Source: Collinsella sp. AF20-14LB
GTDB taxonomy: Bacteria > Actinomycetota > Coriobacteriia > Coriobacteriales > Coriobacteriaceae
Direction of reading: 5' to 3'
Length of the DNA: 64,000 bases
NCBI RefSeq assembly: GCF_003459505.1
Contig: NZ_QRWD01000012.1
Location: forward strand, 360-64,359
The notes under the pieces are model-generated. The model was not told where the DNA came from, made no database searches, and was given only the letters and a program-made list of their open reading frames with translations. Every line of letters starts with the position of its first letter. Within the stretch, counting starts at the first letter, position 1. Made by a program: the position numbers and the translations under genes. Shown here piece by piece: positions 18,608 to 27,617 of the stretch.

Positions 18608-19858
18608 TTACTGGCGCTGTTTGGGCTCGGTGACGATGGCCCGAACGATGCGGGGGCGATCGGTGAGATCGCGGACGACGCGCACATCCGAAAGGCCCGC
18701 TTGGCGGCAGAGTTCGGCGGCGGCGTCGAGGGCACCCTCGTAGAGCTCGCAGGCAAAGAGTCCGCCGGCACGCAGCATATAGGGTGCCGCATTGAGCAGG
18801 CGGCGGAAAATGTCCAGGCCATCGGCACCGCCCTCGAGCGCTAAATCGGGCTCGAAGTCCTTGACCTCGTGCGGCAGCGAGCGCATAACGTCGGTCGGGA
18901 TGTAAGGCGGGTTGGAGACGAGCACGTCGAAGGTGCCCCACTCGTCGTGGGGAATGGAGCTCACCAGGTTGGTGAGGCTGAAGGCAACCTCATCTGCCGT
19001 GAGGCCGAGCGCGTCGCGGTTTTTGGTGGCCAGATCAATGGCACGCGGCTCGATATCGGTAGCGGTGCAGGTAACGTGGCCGCGGCGCTCCCAAGCAAGG
19101 GAGAGCGAGATGCAGCCCGTGCCGCAGCCGACCTCGAGAACGCGAGCAGTGCGGGGCTCGGCTGGGGCAGGCGCAGCGGCATCCTGAGCTGAAGCCGTCT
19201 CCTGGTCGGCACCCTCGATGGCGATGCCGTATTCGTCGAGCTCGGGCTCAGCAGCTTCCGCAGTCTCGGCTTCCGCTGCCTGCGCGGCGGCTTCCTCGGC
19301 CTCGCGGTCGGCCAGTTCCTCGGCATAGGCACGGCTACCCAGCACGTCGCTGCCTAGCGCCGCCTCATCGGCAGCCGTCAGGTTAGCGGCACGGCGCTCG
19401 GCGGTCGCGCGTTCGTCTGCCAGCGCGGCCTCGGCTTTGCGGGCCTGCTCGACCTCATCGTTCCAAGGCAGCTCAACACGCTGACGGGCAGCAGCCTCGG
19501 GGCTCAGCACCTCGGCATCCAGATAATTGAGGACTTCCTCGACGAGCATCTCGGTCTCGGGGCGCGGAATGAGCACACCGGGGGCGCACGCGACGTCGAT
19601 CATGCGAAACTGCGTGCTGCCCGTGATGTATTGCAGCGGCTCGCCCTTAGCGCGGCGGACAACGGCCGCGTGCATGGTCTCGAGCTGGGCCGCGTTAAGC
19701 ATCTCGTCCATGCGCATATATAAGTCGATGCGTGCCAAACCCGTGGCAGCGCACAGCAGCCACTCAGCAGAAAGACGGGGGTGCTCCTCGCCACGCTCGG
19801 CTAGGTACTCCTTGGTCCACTCAAGACAACGCTTGATGGTCCAGATCTCGTTTGCCAT
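18608..19858 (-). CDS. prmC: peptide chain release factor N5-glutamine methyltransferase
   Basis: Methylates the GGQ glutamine of release factors 1 and 2. The N-terminal helical domain (WTIKRCLEWTKEYLAERGEEHPRLSAEWLLCAATGL) and PRPETEMLVEEVL near residue 107 are normal; the SAM site VLEVGCGTGCISLSLA near 243 and the catalytic NPPY motif (VLVSNPPYIPTDV) near 312 are intact. At 416 residues it is about 130 longer than usual, because an Ala/Glu-rich, probably disordered insert (about residues 121-237) separates the two domains. ATG 19858 follows GAGGGGAGGG. The partner prfA is 795 bp upstream, beyond repeat DNA. Confidence 0.92.
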   Translation of the reverse strand: MANEIWTIKRCLEWTKEYLAERGEEHPRLSAEWLLCAATGLARIDLYMRMDEMLNAAQLETMHAAVVRRAKGEPLQYITGSTQFRMIDVACAPGVLIPRPETEMLVEEVLNYLDAEVLSPEAAARQRVELPWNDEVEQARKAEAALADERATAERRAANLTAADEAALGSDVLGSRAYAEELADREAEEAAAQAAEAETAEAAEPELDEYGIAIEGADQETASAQDAAAPAPAEPRTARVLEVGCGTGCISLSLAWERRGHVTCTATDIEPRAIDLATKNRDALGLTADEVAFSLTNLVSSIPHDEWGTFDVLVSNPPYIPTDVMRSLPHEVKDFEPDLALEGGADGLDIFRRLLNAAPYMLRAGGLFACELYEGALDAAAELCRQAGLSDVRVVRDLTDRPRIVRAIVTEPKQRQ

Positions 19859-20249
19859 GGGGCCCTCCCCTCTTAAGCGCCGGGCGGCGCGCGAATGTCG
19901 GAGCAGATTGTACGCGAGGCCAGCGTTTGGCAAGGGACGATTGAAGGCGATTATCGACAATCAGCCCAGATTTTTACTTGGAACCTGCCCGAAGTGTTCA
20001 TTCGTCGACGTCTAAATCTGCATCCGTCAAGTTTTTGGCAAGGTTGCCCCAAAACTGACCAATATCTAACCAAGAACTTGCCAAATCACTTGACGCGCGA
20101 CGCATCAAAAAATGCACTGCAGCTTCTTGGACGATTTTTTGAGCAATATTTTCGGCAGAAGATGCACGCCGCAATTTCTTTGAGCAGGTAGCTGGCTTAA
20201 TGGCCATCAAAGCCGATTGAATAACATCTCAAAGCAATGTGCCCAACCC

Positions 20250-20438
20250 AGTCATTGGGGACGTTCTTAAACGACTAGCTATCGGGGACAGTCTTCGCAG
20301 CCAGCCGCGAAGGACCGTCCCCATCTGCCGGCCTTTAGGGACAGTCCCCAACTGCCGGCACAAAAGGAGCGTCCCCAACTGCCAGGTGCCGCAAGAATAT
20401 CCCTTTTGACTAGTCATTTAAGAACGTCCCCAATGACT
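20250..20438. repeat. element C: long nested palindrome
   Basis: Outer arms 20250-20278 and 20408-20438 are complementary over 29 bases with one mismatch (core GGGGACGTTCTTAA). Inside are two further hairpins built on GGGGAC/GTCCCC words: one at about 20283-20322 with arms GGGGACaGTC and GACcGTCCCC, another at about 20326-20360 with arms TGCCGGC and GCCGGCA around GGGACaGTCCC. A half copy of the outer arm (AGTCATTGGGAACGTC) lies at 26431-26446, beside family A copy 3. Confidence 0.75.
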
Positions 20439-20506
20439 ACCTTGGAAACCCCGCAGGTTGAGCATACCGCATCCGGAGCAAGGCAACGCTGCAGGTAGAG
20501 GACGGA

Positions 20507-20652
20507 CAGCGAGCGACGTCCAGGGCGAACAAGTTGGCATGAAAAAGGCAAGGCATAGACCTTCTGGTCATGCCTTGCCTTTTGAATGACAAATTGTCGC
20601 CCTGGGCGGCGCGCAGCGTCGGCTGGTCCGCCGTTCGGTAGAACGGCGGAAC
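20507..20652 (-). repeat. family A palindromic terminator element, copy 2
   Basis: Same layout as the copy at 4763-4909. The outer hairpin GTCCGCCGTTC/GAACGGCGGAAC (20626-20652) touches the prfA stop codon. Bases differ from copy 1 in pairs, so the stems are kept: AGGGC/GCCCT becomes AAGGC/GCCTT, and CCAAGG/CCTTGG becomes CCAGGG/CCCTGG. Confidence 0.85.
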
Positions 20653-21720
20653 CTACACAGCTTGTGCCAGCTTCTCGGCTCGCTCGGCGGCGGCGAGCGC
20701 CTCGATGACGGTGCCGAGTTGATCGCCCAGAAGGACGCCGTTGTAGGTGGAGTTGAAACCGATGCGGTGATCGGTCACGCGGTCCTGGGGCTGGTTGTAG
20801 GTACGGATCTTCTCGGAACGGTTGCCGTGGCCGATCTGGCTCTGGCGCTCGGCACCGAGCTCTGCCTGCTGCTTCTCGAGCTCCATCTCGTACAGACGGG
20901 CACGTAGCATCTGCATGCAGACCTCGCGGTTCTGGATCTGGGAACGCTGCTCCTGCGACTGCACCACGGTGTTGGTGGGCAGGTGGGTGATGCGCACGGC
21001 GGAGTAGGTAGTGTTAACGCACTGACCGCCAGGGCCGGAGGCGCAGTAGGTGTCGATGCGCAGGTCGGACTGGTTGATCTGAACGTCGATCTCCTCGGCC
21101 TCGGGAAGCACGGCGACGGTCGCCGTGGAGGTCTGGATACGGCCCTGGGACTCGGTCTTGGGAACGCGCTGGACGCGGTGCACGCCGGACTCGAACTTCA
21201 TGACGGAGTAGACGCGGTCGCCCTCGACCTTGAACTCAATGGACTTAAAGCCGCCGGCCTCGCTGGGACTAGAGTCGAGCACGGTGGTCTTCCAGCCGCG
21301 CGACTCGCAGAAGCGCTGGTACATCTTGTACAGGTCGCCGGCGAAGATGGCGGCCTCGTCGCCACCGGCGGCGGAGCGGATCTCGACGATAGTGTTCTTG
21401 TCGTCGTTGGGGTCACTCGGGATGAGCATGTACTTGATGTCTTCCTCGAGCTGGGGAAGCTTCTCCTCGTTCTCGGAGATGTCCATCTGGAGCATCTCCT
21501 TCTCGTCCGCGTCGGTCGTGTCGCGGAGCATTTCCTTGGCAGCCTCGATGTCATCGAGCGCACCGATGTACTCGCGCGAGGCGGCGATGAGGTCGGACTG
21601 GTGCGCATACTCCTTGTTGAGACGCGTGAACTCCTTAATATCGGAGGCGACGGCCGGGTCGGAGAGTTTCTTCTCGAGCTCCTCGTAGGCCTTGATAATC
21701 TTTTCGAGCTTGTCGCGCAT
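20653..21720 (-). CDS. prfA: peptide chain release factor 1
   Basis: Class I release factor of 355 residues reading UAA and UAG. The stop-codon-recognition region is VHRVQRVPKTESQGRIQTSTATVAVLPEAEE near 178-208, in which the P-x-T tripeptide reads PKT. The peptidyl-hydrolysis loop is ASGPGGQCVNTTYSAVRITHLPT near 227-250 with GGQ intact. AAGGAGTCCCGCC precedes the ATG. The GGQ glutamine is the substrate of PrmC encoded further downstream. Confidence 0.96.
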   Translation of the reverse strand: MRDKLEKIIKAYEELEKKLSDPAVASDIKEFTRLNKEYAHQSDLIAASREYIGALDDIEAAKEMLRDTTDADEKEMLQMDISENEEKLPQLEEDIKYMLIPSDPNDDKNTIVEIRSAAGGDEAAIFAGDLYKMYQRFCESRGWKTTVLDSSPSEAGGFKSIEFKVEGDRVYSVMKFESGVHRVQRVPKTESQGRIQTSTATVAVLPEAEEIDVQINQSDLRIDTYCASGPGGQCVNTTYSAVRITHLPTNTVVQSQEQRSQIQNREVCMQMLRARLYEMELEKQQAELGAERQSQIGHGNRSEKIRTYNQPQDRVTDHRIGFNSTYNGVLLGDQLGTVIEALAAAERAEKLAQAV

Positions 21721-21915
21721 GGCGGGACTCCTTTATATGCGTGAAGGTGAAAATCGGCAGAATTGATGGGGCGCGGGGCGCCGCTGCGGGGGTAAGCCCG
21801 GCTAGAACATGTCGATCTTCAGATACATGCGCATCCCTTCGCGTATGGGGTACATAGTTGCGGTCTAACCCATACATGATAGCGTGCGCAGGCAAACCTG
21901 CATATAACCCGCACG

Positions 21916-21950
21916 GAATGTGACAAAGGGACAGTCCCTTTGTCACATTC
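21916..21950. repeat. family B palindrome, copy 1
   Basis: A 35-bp perfect palindrome: arms GAATGTGACAAAGGGAC and GTCCCTTTGTCACATTC around one A. Its last base is the first base of the M20 peptidase stop codon on the minus strand. Other copies are at 28656, 40171 and 53813. Confidence 0.85.
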
Positions 21951-23365
21951 TAGAGTGTTTGAAGCAGAGCAATGAGAAAACGAATGCCCTGGAGGTAGGC
22001 TCGGTGGGTGATGCGCTCGTTGGTGCCGTGGACGCCGCGGTCGCACTCGTCATCGTCGACCACAAATGCCGAAAAACGAATGCATTCAGAGCAAATGCGC
22101 TGGTAGTTGGCAGCGTCGGTCGCGCCAATCACGGTCGAGGGCACAATTGCCACTGGCTCGAATGATCCGTTTTCCTCCATCCCCTTTGGATCACGGAAAT
22201 AACGGGCGGCGATGGTGCGAACGGCCTCGAGGCCCGGCCCGCCGATGCGCGGGGACGGCGAGGGCTCGGAGCTGCCGGGGCCCAGCTCCACTTCGACACG
22301 ACCGGCAAGGTCCGCCCCGGCAACCGCTTCACGGCAGCGCGCCACAACGTCGGACACGCTCGTGCCCTCGAGCATGCGGAAGTTAATGTTTGCCCACATA
22401 TCCTGCGGCATCACGTTAGCACCGGTGCTACCGCCCTCAATTTGGGTCGGTGCACAAGTGGTGGTCACGAGCGGATAGAGCTTCTTGCTGGCGAGGCACT
22501 CGCGCACGATGGCGTCCTTGTTGGCGGCAATTTCATCGGCCGTGTAGAGCCCCAACTCGACGAGCTGGGCGGCAAGCAAGTCGGTCACACGCGTCGGCCA
22601 TTCGATATCGCAAATTGCGGCGATGGCGCGGCTCAGCATCTCGAGTGACGTGCCGCCGTAGGGGTTGGAAGAATGCCCACCCGCGCTCTTTGTCTTGAGA
22701 ACAATGTCGGCATAACCTTTCTCAGCCAGGTCGGCGTGCATGAGCCAACCCTCGCCCGCGCTGTACTCGGCAGCCGGAGCGATGCGGTAATCGCCCTCAT
22801 CGATCAGGTACTCAAGCTCAATGCCGCGCTCCTCGAGCACGCGACCGATCGCCCCCGCGCCGCACTGCGTAGTTTCCTCGTCCTGGCCAAAGGCCAGGAG
22901 CAGCGTGCGCTCGTGCTCCCAGCCGTGCGCCAGCGCATACTCAACTGCCTCGAGAATGCCTGCGACCTGGTCCTTCATGTCGACAGCGCCGCGACCCCAG
23001 ATGTAGGTATCGTCCACGTGCCCGCTAAAGGGGGCGTGCGTCCAGTCGGCCTCGGTACCCGGCACCACGGGGACCACGTCCATGTGGCCCATGAACATAA
23101 CGGGCTTGAGAGCGGGGTCGGAGCCGGCAAGCGTCACCAACAGCGAATGGCCGATGAGCTCGACCTCGCCCGCCGCAAACACGCGCGGCCAGGCCTGCTG
23201 CATATAGGCGCGCAGGTCGTCGAACGGTTGCCAGTCCACCGCCTCGGCATCCATGCTCGAGATGGTCGGAAACGACAGCACGCGACCCAAGCGCTCGCTC
23301 GCGCCAGCTTCGTCCAAATCGGCAAAATCATCCTCATGCGCAAAGAAGCGCCAAACCTCGGCCAT
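21950..23365 (-). CDS. M20 family metallopeptidase
   Basis: Cytoplasmic di-zinc peptidase or amidohydrolase of 471 residues. Seen: VMFMGHMDVVPV near residue 92 (first zinc His), WGRGAVDMKDQVAG near 124 (bridging Asp), AFGQDEETTQCGAG near 158 (Glu pair), and the late GVHGTNE near 449 (last zinc His). It is of the carboxypeptidase-S/YscS-like size class; the substrate is unknown. ATG 23365 is preceded by AAAGGATGTC. It follows an amino acid ABC importer in the same direction (72-bp gap), so peptide or N-acyl amino acid use is a fair inference. Confidence 0.88.
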   Translation of the reverse strand: MAEVWRFFAHEDDFADLDEAGASERLGRVLSFPTISSMDAEAVDWQPFDDLRAYMQQAWPRVFAAGEVELIGHSLLVTLAGSDPALKPVMFMGHMDVVPVVPGTEADWTHAPFSGHVDDTYIWGRGAVDMKDQVAGILEAVEYALAHGWEHERTLLLAFGQDEETTQCGAGAIGRVLEERGIELEYLIDEGDYRIAPAAEYSAGEGWLMHADLAEKGYADIVLKTKSAGGHSSNPYGGTSLEMLSRAIAAICDIEWPTRVTDLLAAQLVELGLYTADEIAANKDAIVRECLASKKLYPLVTTTCAPTQIEGGSTGANVMPQDMWANINFRMLEGTSVSDVVARCREAVAGADLAGRVEVELGPGSSEPSPSPRIGGPGLEAVRTIAARYFRDPKGMEENGSFEPVAIVPSTVIGATDAANYQRICSECIRFSAFVVDDDECDRGVHGTNERITHRAYLQGIRFLIALLQTL

Positions 23366-23437
23366 GACATCCTTTCGATTGTGGTGACGAGGGCCGCCCC
23401 ACCGGAGCGGCCCTGCCACATAAGCGTTTGCGATCGG

Positions 23438-24223
23438 TTATTTGTCCTCAAGATAGCGCGAGAGGAACTCGCGGGTGCGCTGGTGTTTGGGGTTGCCGAA
23501 GAGCTCGGCCGGTGCCGCATCCTCGAGCACCACGCCCTGGTCCATAAAGACCACGCGGTCGGACACCGTGCGGGCAAAGGCCATCTCGTGCGTGACGACG
23601 ACCATGGTCATGCCGTCGGCAGCGAGCTTGCGCATGACCTCGAGCACCTCTCCCACGATCTCGGGGTCGAGTGCGGAGGTCGGCTCGTCGAACAGCATGA
23701 TCTGCGGATTCATGCAGAGGGCACGGGCTATGGCCACACGCTGCTTTTGGCCGCCGGACAGACGACCCACGGCGGCGTGCGCGAACTTTTCGAGCCCCAC
23801 GCTCGTCAGATGCTCCATCGCGACTTTCTCGGCCTCGGTCTTGCTCATCTTTTTGAGCGTGACGGGCGCGAGCGTGCAGTTGTCGAGCACATCCATGTTG
23901 CTGAACAGGTTAAAGCCCTGGAACACCATGCCGATGTCCTCGCGCAGCTTGTTGATGTTGCAGCGCTCGGCCGTGAGGTCCTGGCCATGGAACCAGATAT
24001 GGCCCGCGTCCGGGGTCTCGAGCAGGTTGAGGCAGCGCAGGAAGGTCGACTTACCCGAACCCGAGGCGCCGATGATGGTGACGACCTCGCCGGGATTAAC
24101 GGACAGGTCGATGCCCTTGAGCACCTCGAGCGAGCCGAAGCTCTTGCGCAGGCCCTCGACGCGGATAAGCGGCTCATTTGTCTGTGCGGCGGCCGCAACG
24201 CCGGTAGTGGCGGTATCTGCCAT
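23438..24223 (-). CDS. polar amino acid ABC transporter, ATP-binding protein
   Basis: ATPase of 261 residues, GlnQ/HisP type. Walker [10 protein letters not shown] near residue 55, the Q-loop [23 protein letters not shown] near 100-120, signature [19 protein letters not shown] near 153, and Walker [24 protein letters not shown] near 175 are intact, with the switch His in [11 protein letters not shown] near 208. ATG 24223 follows GAGGAGAATCATC. It is the third gene of the importer operon (binding protein, permease, ATPase). Confidence 0.94.
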   Translation of the reverse strand: MADTATTGVAAAAQTNEPLIRVEGLRKSFGSLEVLKGIDLSVNPGEVVTIIGASGSGKSTFLRCLNLLETPDAGHIWFHGQDLTAERCNINKLREDIGMVFQGFNLFSNMDVLDNCTLAPVTLKKMSKTEAEKVAMEHLTSVGLEKFAHAAVGRLSGGQKQRVAIARALCMNPQIMLFDEPTSALDPEIVGEVLEVMRKLAADGMTMVVVTHEMAFARTVSDRVVFMDQGVVLEDAAPAELFGNPKHQRTREFLSRYLEDK

Positions 24224-24245
24224 GATGATTCTCCTCGTCTTGAGC

Positions 24246-25394
24246 CTAGTTGGAGCTGGGCAGCGTTGCCGGGGCCTCGGCGCCGAGCTTTTTGCCAAAG
24301 GCCTCGAGCAGGCGGCTCGCCACGAGCGTCAGGATCAGGTAGACCACAAGCGCCACGCAGTAGACCTCCATCTGGCGGTAGTACACGCCGGCGACGGTAG
24401 TGGTGGCGTACATGAGGTCGAACACGCCGATGACCGAGAGCACCGACGAGTCCTTGATGTTGATGATGAGCTCGTTGGTGAGCGCCGGGATCGCGTTTTT
24501 AATGCCCTGGGGAAACACAACTTTGCGCATGGCCTGCCACTGCGACAGACCCAGCGAGCGCGCCGCCTCGGCCTGACCGGGGTCGATCGACTCGATGCCG
24601 CCGCGCAGGACCTCCATCATATAGGCGGTGGAGTTGAGCGAGATGGTGACGAGGCCGGCGGTGAAGGTACTCCAGATCTGGTTGGCCTGGGCAGTCTCGA
24701 AGCCCATGCCGCGCAAAACGGTGAAGCCCGCGTAATAGATGAGCAGGCCCTGGACCATCATGGGCGTGCCGCGCACGATGGTGGAGTAGACGGTCGTAAA
24801 GCCGCGGCCGATGCTCTTAAAGAAGCGCACCAGGTCGTTATCCACGCGATCGAACGTCTGAATACGCAGGAACACAAAGAGCAGTGCCAGGAAAAAGGCG
24901 ATGGCGGTGCCGAAGGTGGCAAGCGCGATGGTGATCTCGATACCGCGGATAAAGAAGTCGCCGCTCTTGTAGGTCATGTAGACCAAGCTCGACAGAAAGT
25001 CGCTGGGATTGGAGTCCGAGACAATGCTCACCTGCACCAGGTCGATAAACGACATGACGCAACGGTCGATAAAGAAGATCGCCGCGATGGCAACCACGAC
25101 ATAGCTGCCCAGGCGCGCGCCGCGGCGGCAACGCTCGGATGCAAACGGCGACTTTTGGCGATAGTCATTCCAATGCATGAGCTTGGTGACGAGCGCTGCC
25201 GCCGATACGACAATCCAAGCCCACAGAATCGCCCAGAGGCAGTCTTGGAACACGCCCGTGGGTGCCAAGAAGCTCAGCGGCGTGGGGTTGCGCTGGCTAA
25301 ACGCCAGACCGAGCGCCGCGATAGCGCTCGTGCCCAGATACACATAACGGTGGTCGGCCTTGATAAAGGAGGCCAGACGATTGATGGCTTTCAT
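24246..25394 (-). CDS. polar amino acid ABC transporter, permease protein
   Basis: Inner-membrane permease of 382 residues. The last 220 carry the standard HisMQ-type fold with the EAA loop [30 protein letters not shown] near 280-310 that docks the ATPase. The first 150 residues are an extension with about three extra hydrophobic segments ([51 protein letters not shown]), not found in the ordinary 220-residue permeases. It is the only permease in the operon, so it would act as a homodimer. Confidence 0.92.
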   Translation of the reverse strand: MKAINRLASFIKADHRYVYLGTSAIAALGLAFSQRNPTPLSFLAPTGVFQDCLWAILWAWIVVSAAALVTKLMHWNDYRQKSPFASERCRRGARLGSYVVVAIAAIFFIDRCVMSFIDLVQVSIVSDSNPSDFLSSLVYMTYKSGDFFIRGIEITIALATFGTAIAFFLALLFVFLRIQTFDRVDNDLVRFFKSIGRGFTTVYSTIVRGTPMMVQGLLIYYAGFTVLRGMGFETAQANQIWSTFTAGLVTISLNSTAYMMEVLRGGIESIDPGQAEAARSLGLSQWQAMRKVVFPQGIKNAIPALTNELIINIKDSSVLSVIGVFDLMYATTTVAGVYYRQMEVYCVALVVYLILTLVASRLLEAFGKKLGAEAPATLPSSN

Positions 25395-25403
25395 GCTGTC
25401 TCC

Positions 25404-26330
25404 CTATGCCGGCTGACGGTCGAGGCACGCGTCCCACATCTGGTCGCGCTCCTCTTGGCTAATGCCCTTGAGCGTCTTATTGATAAGTTTGAGCAGCTTG
25501 TCCGAGCCCTTGCGGCAGCCGACGTTTGCCGTAACCTCCTGCTTAAAGCCCTCGCCCTCGGCAAAATGAATGGGGACGATACCGGGATTTTGGGCCATAT
25601 AGCCCTTCTCGTTCTCGGTATTGTAGGTCACGGCGTCGCAGGTGCCCTGCAGCAGGTTCGAAAACACCGTGGGAACCGAATCGACCGGGTTCTTGTGGAC
25701 GACGCCCGGGATCTCGTCGATGACGGTGTCGAGCATGGTGTCCTTTTGGCCGAGCACCGTGGCACCACTGAAGTCGCTGAGCTTGGTGGCGTTTTGGTAG
25801 GGCGAGCCCTCTTTTACGAACAGGCCAAAGTAGCCAATGAAGTACGGGTCGGAGAAGCCGACCGACTCCTCACGCTCGGGCGTAGCGCTCATGCCGGCGA
25901 TGATGAGGTCGATCTGGCCGTTGTTGAGCGAATCGATGAGGCCCGAGAAGCTCTGCTTGACGGCAACGGGCTCGCCGCCAAGGGCCTTGCAGAGGATCTT
26001 TGCGATCTGAACATCGTAGCCATCGGCGTAAGCGCCCTGCACGTTGTCGATGGGGATGGTGTACTCGCTGGCCTCGGAGACCTGCCAGTTGTATGGGGCG
26101 TAGGCCGCCTCCATGCCGATGCGGATCTTCTCCTTGCCGATCACGGAATCGGACAGGTCGTCGCGACCGCCGCCCGTGGTGGGCTGGACCACCTTGAGCG
26201 TGGACGGGCGCTGGCAGCCGGCAAGCGCGCCGGCGACGACGGAAGCACTCGCAGCGAGGGCGCTACCCAGGAAGATGCGACGACTGCACACCGGCTGGGC
26301 CTGCGCGTCGCGCTGATGGGAAGAATGCAT
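25404..26330 (-). CDS. amino acid ABC transporter substrate-binding lipoprotein
   Basis: Family 3 solute-binding protein of 308 residues. The N-terminus has an arginine pair (CSRRIFLGSALAASASVVAGALAGC) ending in a lipobox LAGC at residue 37, so it would be lipid-anchored outside the membrane; the SRRIFLG string also resembles a twin-arginine signal. Family segments: IRIGMEAAYAPYNW near 70, YDVQIAKILCKALGG near 103, IDLIIAGMSATPEREESVGFSDPYF near 135. ATG 26330 has GGGAAGG upstream. It is first in the importer operon. Ligand not predictable. Confidence 0.93.
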   Translation of the reverse strand: MHSSHQRDAQAQPVCSRRIFLGSALAASASVVAGALAGCQRPSTLKVVQPTTGGGRDDLSDSVIGKEKIRIGMEAAYAPYNWQVSEASEYTIPIDNVQGAYADGYDVQIAKILCKALGGEPVAVKQSFSGLIDSLNNGQIDLIIAGMSATPEREESVGFSDPYFIGYFGLFVKEGSPYQNATKLSDFSGATVLGQKDTMLDTVIDEIPGVVHKNPVDSVPTVFSNLLQGTCDAVTYNTENEKGYMAQNPGIVPIHFAEGEGFKQEVTANVGCRKGSDKLLKLINKTLKGISQEERDQMWDACLDRQPA

Positions 26331-26462
26331 AATCTGCCTTCCCTGTTGAATCGTATGCTGACGACTTAACAGGATATACGCCAGCGACCAGCAGCGCAGC
26401 ACAAGCTCGAAAAATTAATAGACACACGGTAGTCATTGGGAACGTCGATGTTTTGGCAATGC

Positions 26463-26608
26463 CAGCGAGCGCCGCCCAGAGCGAACAAGTTGGCATGAAA
26501 AAGGCAAGGCATAGACCTTCTGGTCATGCCTTGCCTTTTGAATGACAAATTGTCGCTCTGGGTGGCGCGCAGCGTCGACCGGCCCGCCGTTCGCTAGAAC
26601 GGCGGAAC
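26463..26608 (-). repeat. family A palindromic terminator element, copy 3
   Basis: Same as copy 2 through the central hairpin. The middle stem is CCCAGAGCG/CGCTCTGGG, again changed in pairs. The outer hairpin ends two bases before the stop codon of the aldose epimerase-like gene; its distal end has two unpaired positions. A half arm of element C lies just to the left. Confidence 0.85.
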
Positions 26609-26610
26609 CT

Positions 26611-27504
26611 CTAGAGCAGGGTAACGCTAAAGGAGCGCTCGTCGGTGGCGCCGGGGGCCAAGACGATGGTGTTGACCTTGTGCTCAAAGACGTCGTCCTC
26701 GGTGTCCATGGTGGTGTGACCGGTCCAAGGCTCGAGCGCCACAAACGGGGCGTCGTTGGCGGCAGACCACACGCCGATGTACTTAAAGCCCTCAAAGTCG
26801 ATCTTGACGCCGTGACCCGACTTGCAACCGCGCAGCGTGAGCGTGGAGCCCGGGGTATCGGTGAACATGATGGCGTCGTTATCGAAGCTGCGGTGCGTGA
26901 TGGGCAGCACGTCCGAGTTATCGGGGGCCTTGTAGCTGCCCTCGAACGTCATAAGGCCATCGGGCGTGATGACGGGGGCCTCGTTAGTCCAGGCCTCGGT
27001 AAACGCCAGCTCGTAATCCTCGAACGCCTCGTCCTCGACACCGGGGGCGGGCACGTTAAATGCGGGGTGGCCGCCCACCGAGAACGGCAGGTCCACGTCG
27101 CCGGTGTTGGTGACGGCAAAGGTCTGCGTGAGGGTGGCGTCGCCGGTCAGGGCATAGGTCATGTTGAGCTTAAAGTGGAACGGGAACGCCTTGAGCGACT
27201 CGGGCGTGTCGGTAATCTCGTAGGTGACAGACGAGCCGTCCTCAGAGACCTCGACCAGCTTGTGCTCGACAATGCGCGCGAGTCCGTGGCGCGGCATCTC
27301 GCAGGTGCCGGCCGCAGACGTTGCCGTGTTGTTGCGCAGCGAGCCCACAATGGGGAACAGGATGGGCGCATGCTTGCCCCAAAAGGCGGGGTCGCCCTGC
27401 CACAGATACTCGTTGCCGTCGAGAGCAAGGCTCGTGAGCTGGGCTCCCATGGAATCGATGGCCGCGGTGAGGCCGCCGCGCTTGATGGTAGTGACGGTGG
27501 ACAT
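26611..27504 (-). CDS. aldose 1-epimerase family protein (LacX-like)
   Basis: A 297-residue galactose-mutarotase-like protein. It shows AAIDSMGAQLTSLALDGNEYLWQGDPAFWGKHAPILFPIVGSL at the N-terminus, MPRHGLARI near residue 76, FSVGGHPAFNVP near 145 with the conserved catalytic-region His, and GVWSAANDAPFVALEPWTG near 247. This pattern is the LacX/YihR-side branch of the family rather than GalM; sugar specificity is unknown. ATG 27504 follows TTTGGAGGAAGTAGC. Confidence 0.85.
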   Translation of the reverse strand: MSTVTTIKRGGLTAAIDSMGAQLTSLALDGNEYLWQGDPAFWGKHAPILFPIVGSLRNNTATSAAGTCEMPRHGLARIVEHKLVEVSEDGSSVTYEITDTPESLKAFPFHFKLNMTYALTGDATLTQTFAVTNTGDVDLPFSVGGHPAFNVPAPGVEDEAFEDYELAFTEAWTNEAPVITPDGLMTFEGSYKAPDNSDVLPITHRSFDNDAIMFTDTPGSTLTLRGCKSGHGVKIDFEGFKYIGVWSAANDAPFVALEPWTGHTTMDTEDDVFEHKVNTIVLAPGATDERSFSVTLL

Positions 27505-27617
27505 GCTACTTCCTCCAAAAATAAACAATAGTGTCGAGGGCTATTGTCCCACTCTTGGCGGCGGGACGGGACGGCAGGCGATTATTGAGTAGCCATAGCG
27601 GAATGAGCGGCAAACGC

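Larger units (their letters stand above)
19859..20652. other. intergenic repeat region between prmC and prfA
   Basis: About 790 bp without a convincing gene. The part at 19960-20230 is AT-richer than its surroundings; a minus-strand open frame at 19998-20210 (70 codons) has no ribosome site and no recognised family, so I do not call it. Then follow the cruciform element C (20250-20438) and family A copy 2 (20507-20652). These appear to have split a prfA-prmC gene pair that is adjacent in many bacteria. Confidence 0.6.

Noticed and set aside
19998..20210. 70-codon minus-strand open frame between prmC and prfA
   Set aside because: No ribosome site and no recognised family; the surrounding DNA is a patchwork of AT-rich sequence and palindromes.
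21916..21950. CRP-type operator reading of the family B palindrome
   Set aside because: TGTGA/TCACA ends match, but the arms are continuous and too long, the centre spacing is wrong, and one copy overlaps a stop codon.
23475..26369. 964-codon plus-strand open frame opposite the amino acid ABC importer
   Set aside because: Antisense to three genes with intact Walker, EAA-loop and lipobox motifs; no known domain is seen in its translation.
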